Shown in pieces: positions 35,892 through 44,275 of a stretch of 64,000 nucleotides of DNA. A program made the position numbers and the translations under genes. Positions within the stretch are counted from its first letter, which is position 1, and each line of letters begins with the position of its first letter. The stretch is from Rhizobium album (lineage in GTDB: Bacteria; Pseudomonadota; Alphaproteobacteria; Rhizobiales; Rhizobiaceae). The stretch spans positions 186,001-250,000 of the forward strand of contig NZ_QFBC01000008.1 of the NCBI RefSeq assembly GCF_003122325.1, written 5' to 3'. Below the pieces are notes generated by a model that did no database searches, was not told the origin of the DNA, and saw only the letters and a list, made by a program, of their open reading frames with translations.

Positions 35892-36839
35892 TTAGAGCGG
35901 ATTGAAACAGGCGACCGCATGGCCGCCCTCGGCGACGAGGGGCGGCTGCTGCATGCGGCAGATATCGGTGACGCGCGGACAGCGTCCGGCAAAGGCGCAG
36001 CCGGACGGCAGGTTGAAAGGGGACGGGATTTCCCCGGCAAGCGGCGCGAGCGTGCGTCGGGCCGCGGGATCGGGCGAAAAATTGGAAGCGAGAAGGGCGC
36101 TGGTATAAGGGTGCCGGGGCGCTGATTTGGGATCGGGCAGAATTTCACAGACGGCGCCGAGATACATGACGACGATCCGGTTGCAGAAGTAACGAACGAG
36201 GCCGAGATCGTGGGAGATGAAAAGATAGGTCAGTCCGAAGCGGTCGCGCAGCGATGACAGTAGCTCGATGATCTGGGCCTGGATGGAGACATCCAGCGAC
36301 GCCGTGGGTTCGTCGAGTACGATGAATTCCGGCTGCAATACCAGCGCCCGTGCGATGCCGATGCGCTGGCGCTGTCCGCCGGACAGCTGGTGTGGATACT
36401 GCGTCGCCATCGTCTGCGGCAGACCGACGGTTTCCAGCATGGTTTCGACCGTTCTTGCCGGCATGCGGCGCGATTGCACGACGAAGGGTTCCGCGAGGAT
36501 ATCGGCGATGGAGTAGCGTGGATCGAGTGAGGAATAAGGATCCTGGAAGACCATGGCCATCCGCCGCCGTGCGGCGCGCAGGGTCTTGGGAGAGAGGGCC
36601 GTAATGTCCGTTCCGTCGAGCCTCACCCGGCCGGACGTCGGTTCGATCAGGCGCATGACGAGCCGGGCGAGCGTCGATTTCCCGCAGCCGGACTCGCCGA
36701 CGACACCGACGACTTCGGCGCGGTTGATCGTCAGGTCGACGGCGCGCACCGCGGTCATGCTGCGTTGGCGTGCAAAAAGGCCGCCGCCCGCATGAAATTG
36801 CTTGGTCAGTCCTTCGACCTGAAGAAGCGCTTGCGTCAT
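35892..36839 (-). CDS. Peptide-type ABC transporter ATP-binding protein 2 (DppF-like)
   Basis: 315 residues. Walker [10 protein letters not shown] at 48-56, Q-loop FQDPYSSLDPRYS, signature [15 protein letters not shown], Walker B FIVLDEPTASLDVS, switch FISHDL, and the C-terminal oligo_HPY domain with CAFAGRCPRVTDIC. Overlaps the DppD-like gene by 4 bp. Partner of the ATPase at 36836-37801. Confidence 0.93.
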   Translation of the reverse strand: MTQALLQVEGLTKQFHAGGGLFARQRSMTAVRAVDLTINRAEVVGVVGESGCGKSTLARLVMRLIEPTSGRVRLDGTDITALSPKTLRAARRRMAMVFQDPYSSLDPRYSIADILAEPFVVQSRRMPARTVETMLETVGLPQTMATQYPHQLSGGQRQRIGIARALVLQPEFIVLDEPTASLDVSIQAQIIELLSSLRDRFGLTYLFISHDLGLVRYFCNRIVVMYLGAVCEILPDPKSAPRHPYTSALLASNFSPDPAARRTLAPLAGEIPSPFNLPSGCAFAGRCPRVTDICRMQQPPLVAEGGHAVACFNPL

Positions 36840-37801
36840 GATGTCTCCGCCTTGGCAAAATGACAGGCGACCGATCCGCCGGACGGCAGGGCGCGCAGTG
36901 CCGGGCGTTCCTGCCGGCAGAGATCTGCGGCATGGGTGCAGCGCGGGTTGAACCGACAGCCGGAGGGATAGCGGCCGGATACCGGGACGGCGCCCGGAAT
37001 GCCGTGCAGGCTGCCCGGGGCCATGCCGTCGCGTGGAATGCAGCCGATGAGCGCGGCCGTATAGGGATGGGAGGGGGCCTCGAAAATCGGCTCCACCGCC
37101 CGCTCTTCGGCGATGCGCCCGGCATAGAGCACGGCCACGCGGTCGCAGACCTGCGCAACCACGCCCATGTCGTGGGTGATCAGCAGCAATGCCAGGCCGC
37201 GATCACGCGAAAGCCGCGTGAGGATCTGGATGATCTGCGCCTGCACCGTGACGTCGAGTGCCGTCGTCGGCTCATCGGCGATGATCAGCTCGGGGTCGCC
37301 CGCCAGCGCCATGGCGATGACGATACGCTGCTTCATGCCGCCGGAGAGCTGGTGAGGATAGGCTTCCGCCACCGCACTCGGTTCGGCGATGCGAAGCTGC
37401 GCCATCAGATCGAGCGTGCGCAGCCGTGCCGCCTGCGCCGACAGGCCGAGATGCAGCCGCGAGACGATATCGATCTGTTCGCCGATCCGCTGCACGGCAT
37501 CGAGTGCGGTCATCGGATTCTGCATGACGAAGCCGAACCGTTTGCCGCGCAGGCTGCGGAGACGGGCCTCGCCGATGGCGGTCAGATCCATGCCGTCGAA
37601 ATGGATGGCGCCTCCGGTGACCTTGCCGCCGATCAGAGGCAGCAGCCCTGCTATCGCGAGTGCGGTCAACGACTTGCCCGAGCCGCTTTCACCGACGAGG
37701 CCGAGAACCTGGCCGCGATCGAGCGTCAGACCGATACCGTCGAGCAGTCGCTTGCGGCCGATATCGACGCAGACATCGGTGAGGCGCAGAAGAGGTGTCA
37801 T
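36836..37801 (-). CDS. Peptide-type ABC transporter ATP-binding protein 2 (DppD-like)
   Basis: 321 residues. Walker [10 protein letters not shown] at 37-45, Q-loop MQNPMTALDAVQ, signature LSGGMKQRIVIAMAL, Walker [15 protein letters not shown], switch LITHDM, then the oligo_HPY domain with CRFNPRCTHAADLC. Overlaps both neighbours by 4 bp. Confidence 0.93.
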   Translation of the reverse strand: MTPLLRLTDVCVDIGRKRLLDGIGLTLDRGQVLGLVGESGSGKSLTALAIAGLLPLIGGKVTGGAIHFDGMDLTAIGEARLRSLRGKRFGFVMQNPMTALDAVQRIGEQIDIVSRLHLGLSAQAARLRTLDLMAQLRIAEPSAVAEAYPHQLSGGMKQRIVIAMALAGDPELIIADEPTTALDVTVQAQIIQILTRLSRDRGLALLLITHDMGVVAQVCDRVAVLYAGRIAEERAVEPIFEAPSHPYTAALIGCIPRDGMAPGSLHGIPGAVPVSGRYPSGCRFNPRCTHAADLCRQERPALRALPSGGSVACHFAKAETS

Positions 37802-38655
37802 TTTCCCCTCCGGACTTGATCCTTGATGTCGAGGGCAGCAATGAGCGCATCGCCGAAGAGGTTGATCGCCACCACGGTCACTGCGACGGCGAGACCGGGA
37901 AAGATGATGATCCAGGGCGCCTTGAACAGGAGTGCCGAACCCGAGGACATCATGGATCCCCAGCTCGGCAGCGGCGGTTGCGCGCCGAGGCCGAAGAAGC
38001 CGAGCGTCGCTTCGAGGATGATGGCGTCACCGGTCGCCAGCATCGCGCTCACCAGGACGGGTGCGAGGGCGTTGGGCACGAGGTGGCGGAAGAGAATATG
38101 GCCATGGCTGGCGCCCAGGCTCTGTGCCGCCTCGATGAAGGTTTCACTTTTCAGCGTCATGATCTGCGCGCGGGTGAGGCGCGCGAATTGCGCCAGATAG
38201 GCGACGGCGATGGCGGCCATGGTGCCGCTGGTGCCGGGGCCGATGATCGCCACCAGCATGAGCGCGATGAGGATTTCGGGAAAGGACCAGCTGAGATCGA
38301 CGACGGTGGTCACCATGCGGTCGAAGCTTCCGCCGAAATAGCCGGCAGCGGCCCCCAGCGTCATGCCGCAGACGACCGAGATGAGGATGGAGATGCTGCT
38401 GACCGAAAGCGATGTGCGCGCGCCATAGATCAGGCGCGTCAGCAGGTCGCGGCCGAATTCGTCCGTGCCGAGAAGATGGCTGGCCGACGATGGCTGGAAG
38501 GCTTCCTTCAACACCTGCGCATCATAGGCATAGGGTGTCAGAAGCGGTGCGAAGAGTGCGGCCAGCACGACGCATGCCAGCCAGGCGCCGGCTATGGCGC
38601 CGCCGGGGCGCCGCAAGATCGTCCGCAAAACGGTGAGATGCCGCGACAAGGTCAT
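37798..38655 (-). CDS. Peptide-type ABC transporter permease 2 (DppC-like)
   Basis: 285 residues with about six membrane helices. The periplasmic motif LGTDEFGRDLLTRLIYGART and the EAA loop EAAQSLGASHGHILFRHLVPNA are those of DppC/OppC permeases. Overlaps the DppB-like gene by 4 bp, and the DppD-like gene overlaps its 3' end by 4 bp. Confidence 0.92.
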   Translation of the reverse strand: MTLSRHLTVLRTILRRPGGAIAGAWLACVVLAALFAPLLTPYAYDAQVLKEAFQPSSASHLLGTDEFGRDLLTRLIYGARTSLSVSSISILISVVCGMTLGAAAGYFGGSFDRMVTTVVDLSWSFPEILIALMLVAIIGPGTSGTMAAIAVAYLAQFARLTRAQIMTLKSETFIEAAQSLGASHGHILFRHLVPNALAPVLVSAMLATGDAIILEATLGFFGLGAQPPLPSWGSMMSSGSALLFKAPWIIIFPGLAVAVTVVAINLFGDALIAALDIKDQVRRGK

Positions 38656-39578
38656 GCAAGCGCCCCCCTGACGCGCGGGTCCATCGCCGCTTGCAACAGG
38701 TCGCCGAAGAGGGTGCCGAGCATCACCGCCATCGCCAGCATCAGCAGGCTTGCCTGCACGACGGGATAATCATGCTGGTTGAGGGCCTTGATGAGCAGCG
38801 TGCCGAGGCCCGGCCTTGCAAAGACCACCTCCACGGTCACCGCTCCTCCGAGAATCCAGCCGATGCGCAGGGCGAGGATCGTGACGACCGGGATCAGCGC
38901 GTGCCGCAATACATGCCGGAGCTGGATACGCAGCGGCGACAGGCCCTTGGCATGCAGCAGCATGACGAAATCCCGCGAGGCGACATCGATCATCGACACA
39001 CGGGTGATGCGGGCCACGAGCGCGGTTCCGCCAAGGCCGATGGTCAGCACCGGCAGGACGAGCGAGGACCAGCTGCGTGCGCCGGAGACCGGGAACCAGC
39101 CCAGTTGCACCGAAAAGGCAAGGATGAGAAGCAGGCCGAGCCAGAAGCTCGGCAAGGTGGAACCGAGCAGCACGCCGCCCATGATGGCGCGGTCAAGAAA
39201 ACGATCGCGATTGAGCGCGGCGACGAAGCCCAGCAGAATGCCGACGACCGACGAAAAGAGCAGCGCCAGGCCGCCGAGGGCCAGCGAATGCGGCAGCGCC
39301 TGGCCGATCAGGTCTGCAACCGGCCGGCGCGCGACGATCGCCGTCCCGAGGTCGCCGGTCAGCAATTTGCCGAGCCAGATGGCATATTGCACCGGCAGCG
39401 GCCGGTCGAGGCCGTAGCGTGCCATCATCTCCGTACGCTGCTCGACGGGCGCCCCGACCTTCAGGAGATTGTCGATCGGATCGCCCGGCAGCAGATGCAG
39501 GATGAGAAAGATGATGACGGAAACCGCGAGGAACACGGGCACCAGCATGAGAATGCGCCGGATGGCATAAGCAAGCAT
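38652..39578 (-). CDS. Peptide-type ABC transporter permease 2 (DppB-like)
   Basis: 308 residues beginning MLAYAIRRILMLVPVFLAVS, the typical DppB N-terminus, then HLLPGDPIDNLLKVGAP and RYGLDRPLPVQYAIWLGKLL. EAA-type loop at LLHAKGLSPLRIQLRHVLRHA. About six membrane helices. It starts 27 bp after the binding-protein gene. Confidence 0.92.
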   Translation of the reverse strand: MLAYAIRRILMLVPVFLAVSVIIFLILHLLPGDPIDNLLKVGAPVEQRTEMMARYGLDRPLPVQYAIWLGKLLTGDLGTAIVARRPVADLIGQALPHSLALGGLALLFSSVVGILLGFVAALNRDRFLDRAIMGGVLLGSTLPSFWLGLLLILAFSVQLGWFPVSGARSWSSLVLPVLTIGLGGTALVARITRVSMIDVASRDFVMLLHAKGLSPLRIQLRHVLRHALIPVVTILALRIGWILGGAVTVEVVFARPGLGTLLIKALNQHDYPVVQASLLMLAMAVMLGTLFGDLLQAAMDPRVRGALA

Positions 39579-39605
39579 GTCAGGCTCCTCGCGTATCGGT
39601 CCGCA

Positions 39606-41189
39606 TCACTCCTTGACTTCGATGTCCATGATGACCGTCGCCCCGACCGAAGGCGCGTGAATTTCCGCCGGCAGCACCAGGCGGTCCTTGTTGTAGCTGA
39701 CGGAGGTGACGGGCTGGTAGATCGGCGCCATCGGGAACTGCGACAGCACATATTCATGATAGGCTTTGAAGTTCTGGATGCGCTCGGCCATGTTCTTCGA
39801 GCCGGTCATCGCCTTCGCGCGCAGTTCTTCGGCCTTCGGATCGTTGAACATCGAGACGTTCGGATAGCCCAGCCGGTCGCCGCCGAAGAACCAGTCGATA
39901 ATGTCGGCATTGTCCCAGTTGTAGGAGCGGATGGCCAGTTGCTGGTTGCCGCTCTTGTACTGGTCGCGGATCGACGAACTGTCGAAGGTGGTAATCTCGC
40001 TGTCGATGCCGACGGCCTTGAGTTCCGCCTGCACGACCTCGGTCAGGCGGCGGAAGCTGGAGTCGCTTTGCGTCCAGAGCGAAACCTTGAGCGGCTTGCC
40101 GTCCTTGGCGCGGATGCCGTCGGCGCCCTTCGCCCAGCCGGCTTCGTCGAGAAGGGCGTTGGATCGATCCGGATCGTAGGAAATCTTGTATTTGGCATCG
40201 ATATCGGCCTCCGGCAGGGCCGAGATCAGGAAGGTGTTGGCCACCTCGCCGACGCCGCCATAAACGGAGTCGAGAATCTCCTTCTGGTTGATCGCCTTTG
40301 CCGCTGCTTCACGAACCTTGATGTCGGTGAACGGTTCCTTGGTGACGTTGATCGGCATGTAGGCCACATCCTGGCCGGGCAGGGTCAGGACCTCGAGATT
40401 ATCCTGTGCCTTGATCTCGGTCAGGAAGTCGGTCGGCACGCCAAGCAGCATGTCGACACCGCCGGATTTCAGTTCCAGGAAGGCCGTGGAATCTTCGGCG
40501 ATCTCTCTCAGCGTCAGCTTGGCGATCTTGGCCGGCCCGCGGTTCTTGGCGAGCGGCGAAGCCCAGGCGTAGTCATCGTTGCGAACGAGAACGGTTTCCT
40601 GACCGACGACGAAGCTTTCGAGCTTGAAGGGTCCGGTGCCGTAGACTTCCGTCACGCCGTAATTGTCGCCCAGTTCGACGAAGGATTTCGGTTCGATGAT
40701 GCTGAGGTAGCTGGAGGAAAAGTTGTAGAGAAGATTGGGTTCGGGATTGGACATCACGAACTTGACCGTCGCGTCGTCGATGACCTCCACCTTGGCGATC
40801 GCCTTCGTCATGTAGGCGTTTTCGCTGGCCTTGAAGAGTTCCAGCCACTTGGCGATCGTTTCGGCGTTAAAGGGCTCGCCGTTGTGGAATTTCACCCCCT
40901 TTTTCAGGTGAAAGATCCACGACATGCCGTCCGGCGCTTCCTCCCAGCTTTCCGCCAGCCAGGGGTGGAAGGAAAGGTCCGCATCCTGGGAAACCAGGCG
41001 GTCGAACAACAGGGTGGTGGCGATATTCAGGTTCGACGCCTTGATCGGATTGTAGGTCGGTGCACCGACCTCGTTGGTCGCGATCACGAAAACGGCTTCC
41101 TGGGCGAGCGATGCGCCGTGGTTCGCCAAAAGGGCTGCAAGGCTGATGCCCGCAGCGGCGAGGGTTTTGCGAAGTGCCAGGCTTTTCAT
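39606..41189 (-). CDS. Peptide-type ABC transporter substrate-binding protein 2 (SBP_bac_5)
   Basis: 527 residues with a Sec signal peptide (MKSLALRKTLAAAGISLAAL, with cleavage near ASLAQE). DppA/OppA-type fold: the LAESWEEAPDGMSWIFHLKKG segment near residues 78-98, VYGTGPFKLESF in the hinge region, and a C-terminal lobe. First transporter gene of the operon, 58 bp behind the RpiR regulator on the same strand. The peptidase at the operon end suggests that the ligand is peptide- or amide-like. Confidence 0.93.
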   Translation of the reverse strand: MKSLALRKTLAAAGISLAALLANHGASLAQEAVFVIATNEVGAPTYNPIKASNLNIATTLLFDRLVSQDADLSFHPWLAESWEEAPDGMSWIFHLKKGVKFHNGEPFNAETIAKWLELFKASENAYMTKAIAKVEVIDDATVKFVMSNPEPNLLYNFSSSYLSIIEPKSFVELGDNYGVTEVYGTGPFKLESFVVGQETVLVRNDDYAWASPLAKNRGPAKIAKLTLREIAEDSTAFLELKSGGVDMLLGVPTDFLTEIKAQDNLEVLTLPGQDVAYMPINVTKEPFTDIKVREAAAKAINQKEILDSVYGGVGEVANTFLISALPEADIDAKYKISYDPDRSNALLDEAGWAKGADGIRAKDGKPLKVSLWTQSDSSFRRLTEVVQAELKAVGIDSEITTFDSSSIRDQYKSGNQQLAIRSYNWDNADIIDWFFGGDRLGYPNVSMFNDPKAEELRAKAMTGSKNMAERIQNFKAYHEYVLSQFPMAPIYQPVTSVSYNKDRLVLPAEIHAPSVGATVIMDIEVKE

Positions 41190-41247
41190 GGTGTTCCTCT
41201 CTCTCGGGTTTTTATTTTTACTGGTCGATCGTTCTGTTTTCCGGCCG

Positions 41248-42168
41248 CTACTGGCGGCGGAACATTCCGGTATGTCCGATGAAATCGTCGTAATAGGCGG
41301 AGATCTTCGCCATGCGCGTTTCCACTTCGGCGCCGAGTTCCTTGAAAACGCCGTTGACGAAGAGGCCGATCAGCGAGGACATGGCTGATGTGGTGTCCCA
41401 GAAATGATTGAGGTCCGTCGGCACGGCAAAGACTTCGTCGACGATTTCCATTGCCCAATCGCAGTAGGGATCGGTGATGAGGGTGACGGGTATCCCTTGC
41501 TTGTGGGCTGCCGCGGCAAGGTCCCGCGTCAGGCGGGAATATCGACGGCCGTCGATGAGGACAAGGCCGGTATCTTCCGGCGGCGAAAGCAGGATCTCGC
41601 CGAAATGACCGCCGGCGATATCGGCCAGATGGACGCCCGGCCGAAGATATTGCAGATTGTGCACCAGTTCGCTGGCATGGCCGCGTTCCGTCTGGAAGCC
41701 CGCGACATAGATGGCCTGGCGAAGCGCCAGGCGCTTGACGGCCCGTTCGAAGGCCGGCGTCGCGGCGAGCTCGTAGACAGCCACGAGGGCGGCCATTTCC
41801 TTTTCGAGCGCGCGCGCCAGTTCATCGTTTCCCGTCCGGCTGCGGCGATGAAAATCCTGCAGCCGATCGCCGATGAGCCAGGCCTGGTTGCCGAGGTCTG
41901 CCTGCAGTCCGCCCTTGAAATCCTTCAGGCTGCGATAGCCGATCGTTCGGCAGAAACGCCCGATGGAAGCTTCCGACACACCGATCTTCGCGGCGACGGT
42001 TGCAGCCGTCTCGAAAGGCAGCGATTGCAGGTTGGTGAGAAGATAGGCTGCGATCGCCCGTTCAGCCGGCGTTCCCGTGACCGATGAGTGTGTCAGGCGC
42101 TGGCGCAGGTCCCCGTTCGGGCCTGGCGCACCGTTACCGCGTTGCTTGTCGTGCGCGTCGTCCGGCAT
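41248..42168 (-). CDS. RpiR family transcriptional regulator (HTH_6 plus SIS domain)
   Basis: 306 residues. N-terminal HTH, residues about 30-100, with AAYLLTNLQSLPFETAATVA, then AKIGVSEASIGRFCRTIGYR. C-terminal SIS domain, about 130-270, with IYVAGFQTERGHASELVHNL and TLITDPYCDWAMEIVDEVFA. SIS domains of this family usually sense phosphosugars, but members next to amino-acid and peptide genes are common. Good ribosome binding site (AGAGGGGAAC) before the ATG. Divergent from the racemase/GNAT/MFS genes, over a perfect palindrome, so it probably controls both arms. Confidence 0.92.
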   Translation of the reverse strand: MPDDAHDKQRGNGAPGPNGDLRQRLTHSSVTGTPAERAIAAYLLTNLQSLPFETAATVAAKIGVSEASIGRFCRTIGYRSLKDFKGGLQADLGNQAWLIGDRLQDFHRRSRTGNDELARALEKEMAALVAVYELAATPAFERAVKRLALRQAIYVAGFQTERGHASELVHNLQYLRPGVHLADIAGGHFGEILLSPPEDTGLVLIDGRRYSRLTRDLAAAAHKQGIPVTLITDPYCDWAMEIVDEVFAVPTDLNHFWDTTSAMSSLIGLFVNGVFKELGAEVETRMAKISAYYDDFIGHTGMFRRQ

Positions 42169-42195
42169 GACGTGTTCCCCTCTTGCACAAAAGAC

Positions 42196-42211
42196 TGACA
42201 GAAAACTGTCA
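42196..42211. promoter_or_regulatory. Palindromic operator candidate of the RpiR regulator
   Basis: TGACAGAAAACTGTCA: two perfect 6-bp half-sites around AAAA, in the 123-bp gap between the divergent RpiR and racemase genes. A minus-strand TTGACA (42212-42207) overlaps its edge, so binding could block a promoter there. Confidence 0.55.
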
Positions 42212-42291
42212 ACTGGTCAATCTTGCAAGAAAACCAAAATTCGCTTAGCCTGACGGGCAGAATGAAGGGTCGTTCGGCGAGAGGAAGTTTC

Positions 42292-43434
42292 ATGAAAAGT
42301 ACGGTCACCAGCCGAGAGGTTCGCGATCATCTGCGGATTGACGGCGCGGAACTCCGGCTGGTGCGCCTGCCGCTGGTGACGCCGTTCACGATCTCGACGG
42401 GGACGATGCATGAGAAGATTTTTCCGCTGCTGACCCTGAAGGCCGACGGTCTCGAAGGATATGCGGAGGGGGTCATGGATCCGCTGCCGGACTATCTGGA
42501 AGAAACCGTCGCCGGCGCCATGGAGTTTTTGCGCGGTGCTTTGTTGCCGGGCGTTCTGGGCCGGCGGTTTGCGAACCCGCACCAGCTTGCGCGGCAGCTG
42601 GAGCCATGGCGCGGCAATATGATGGCGCGGGCCACGCTGGAGATGGCCTTCTGGGACCTTTGGGCCAAATCGCTGGATCTGCCGCTGAAAACCATCCTTG
42701 GCGGCGAAGGCGATGCGGTCGATGTCGGCGTGTCGCTCGGCATCGGATCGATCGAGGATACGCTTGGCCGCGTCGCCGATCACCTGGCACAGGGCTACAA
42801 GCGCATAAAGCTCAAGATAAAGCCGGGGCACGACCTGCGCCTGCTCGAGGCGGTTCGCAGCGCATTTGCGGACATCCATCTGACCGCCGATGCCAACAGC
42901 GCCTACAGCCTGGCCGACAGCGCCCTGCTCGCGCGCCTCGATGCCTTCGATCTCGATTACATCGAGCAGCCGCTTGCCTGGAACGATCTCCACGATCACG
43001 CGGTTCTGCAGGCGCGTATCAACACGCCAATCTGCCTCGATGAAAGCATCCGCAGCCCGGAGGATGCACGCAAGGCGCTGCAGGCAGACGCGGCGCGGGT
43101 GATCAACATCAAGGTGGGTCGTTCCGGCGGACATGCCAATGCCATCCGTATCCATGATCTGTCGGCGGCTTTTTCCGTTCCCGTCTGGTGTGGCGGCATG
43201 CTTGAAAGCGGCATCGGACGAGCGCACAACATCCACCTTTCGACCCTTGCGAATTTCTCCAAACCCGGAGACACCTCGTCCTCCAGCCGTTATTTCCATC
43301 GCGACATCGTCGAGGAGAAGCTCGAGACGACGGACGGACGAATGCCAGTGCCCGCCGGACCGGGCATCGGCGTCAGGCTCGACAGTGATTTTCTGGAGAC
43401 GGTGACGATGTCGCGCGAAAGCTTCCGCGCATGA
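42292..43434 (+). CDS. Enolase-superfamily racemase, N-acylamino-acid racemase/o-succinylbenzoate synthase-like
   Basis: 380 residues from the ATG at 42292 (GAGAGGAAG upstream). Muconate-lactonizing-enzyme subgroup residues are all present with ideal spacing: KxK at Lys173-Lys175, metal ligands Asp200 (ADANSAY), Glu225 (IEQPL), Asp250 (LDES), and Lys274 (NIKVGRSGG) as the opposite-face base. The C-terminal WCGGMLESGIGRAHN loop also matches the NSAR/OSBS group. These enzymes epimerise N-acyl amino acids or make o-succinylbenzoate; no menaquinone genes are nearby, so racemase is favoured. A GNAT acyltransferase overlaps its 3' end by 4 bp, as in the known N-succinylamino-acid racemase pathway that converts D- to L-amino acids. 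Confidence 0.9.
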   Translation: MKSTVTSREVRDHLRIDGAELRLVRLPLVTPFTISTGTMHEKIFPLLTLKADGLEGYAEGVMDPLPDYLEETVAGAMEFLRGALLPGVLGRRFANPHQLARQLEPWRGNMMARATLEMAFWDLWAKSLDLPLKTILGGEGDAVDVGVSLGIGSIEDTLGRVADHLAQGYKRIKLKIKPGHDLRLLEAVRSAFADIHLTADANSAYSLADSALLARLDAFDLDYIEQPLAWNDLHDHAVLQARINTPICLDESIRSPEDARKALQADAARVINIKVGRSGGHANAIRIHDLSAAFSVPVWCGGMLESGIGRAHNIHLSTLANFSKPGDTSSSSRYFHRDIVEEKLETTDGRMPVPAGPGIGVRLDSDFLETVTMSRESFRA

Positions 43435-44144
43435 CGCAGGTGCAGTTCCGCGATCTCGCCGGCATGACGGAATTCCTTGAGGCCGAGGCGTTGCAGGCGC
43501 GCGTCTGGGGAGAGGGCGATACGCCGGATCCCGCCGACCTGATGATGGTCATCCAGGCAGAGGGGGGGCTTGTCGGCGGCGCCTTTGCCGATGGCAAGCT
43601 GGTCGGATACGTGTTCGGCTTTCCGACGGCGACGGCCCATATCCAGCATTCCCATCGCCTTGCCGTCCTGCACGACATGCGTGGCCGGGGGCTTGGCGCC
43701 AAGCTGAAATGGTATCAGCGGCGCTGGTGCCTGGAGCGCGGCATTCGCCACGTGCGCTGGACTTTCGATCCGATGCGCGCGGTCAACGCGAACTTGAATA
43801 CGAGCTGCCTCGGGGCGCGATCGAGCACATATCACCAGGACTATTATGGTGCGATGGGCGGCATAAACCAAGGCCTGCCTTCGGATCGCCTGCTGGTCGA
43901 CTGGTTCCTGGACGAGCCCGATGTCGTCGAGAAATCGACGGGTGGTGGGTCTGGCAGGGTCCCGGACGGCTGGATGCGGATTCCTCTGTCGCCGGCGACC
44001 GCTTCGGGAGAGGCGGATCCCCTGACGGCGAGACTTGCCTTGCGGGACCGCCTGCAGGGTGCCTTTGCCGAAGGAGCGGAGGTGGTCGGGTTCGATCCCG
44101 TTGCAAACGACTATCTGCTGCGACCAAGGAGCGTATCGGCATAA
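43431..44144 (+). CDS. GNAT family N-acyltransferase (COG3375-like)
   Basis: 237 residues. The GNAT core is visible: LVGYVFGFPTATA (beta-4), HSHRLAVLHDMRGRGLGAKL with the acyl-CoA pyrophosphate loop (R/Q-x-x-G-x-G/A as RGRGLGAKLK), then RHVRWTFDPMRAVNANLNT. This last stretch is characteristic of the larger GNAT proteins encoded beside N-succinylamino-acid racemases. ATG overlaps the racemase stop codon, so the two are co-translated. It would acylate the amino group of a D-amino acid to create the racemase substrate. The deacylase that would finish the pathway is not in the window. Confidence 0.88.
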   Translation: MTQVQFRDLAGMTEFLEAEALQARVWGEGDTPDPADLMMVIQAEGGLVGGAFADGKLVGYVFGFPTATAHIQHSHRLAVLHDMRGRGLGAKLKWYQRRWCLERGIRHVRWTFDPMRAVNANLNTSCLGARSSTYHQDYYGAMGGINQGLPSDRLLVDWFLDEPDVVEKSTGGGSGRVPDGWMRIPLSPATASGEADPLTARLALRDRLQGAFAEGAEVVGFDPVANDYLLRPRSVSA

Positions 44145-44275
44145 CGTTGCGGCACCGATATCTGCCCAGCATTTCGCGGGATCAAAGCGTCGAAACCCGC
44201 TATACAGGGAGACTGAACATGGCGCTGATTTGAGAGCCTTCAAGTTCAAGAACCGAAGTCGAAGGAAATCTCGAA

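Noticed and set aside
38691-41282. An 863-codon open frame on the plus strand
   Set aside because: Antisense to the DppB-like and binding-protein genes, whose signatures are unmistakable on the minus strand.
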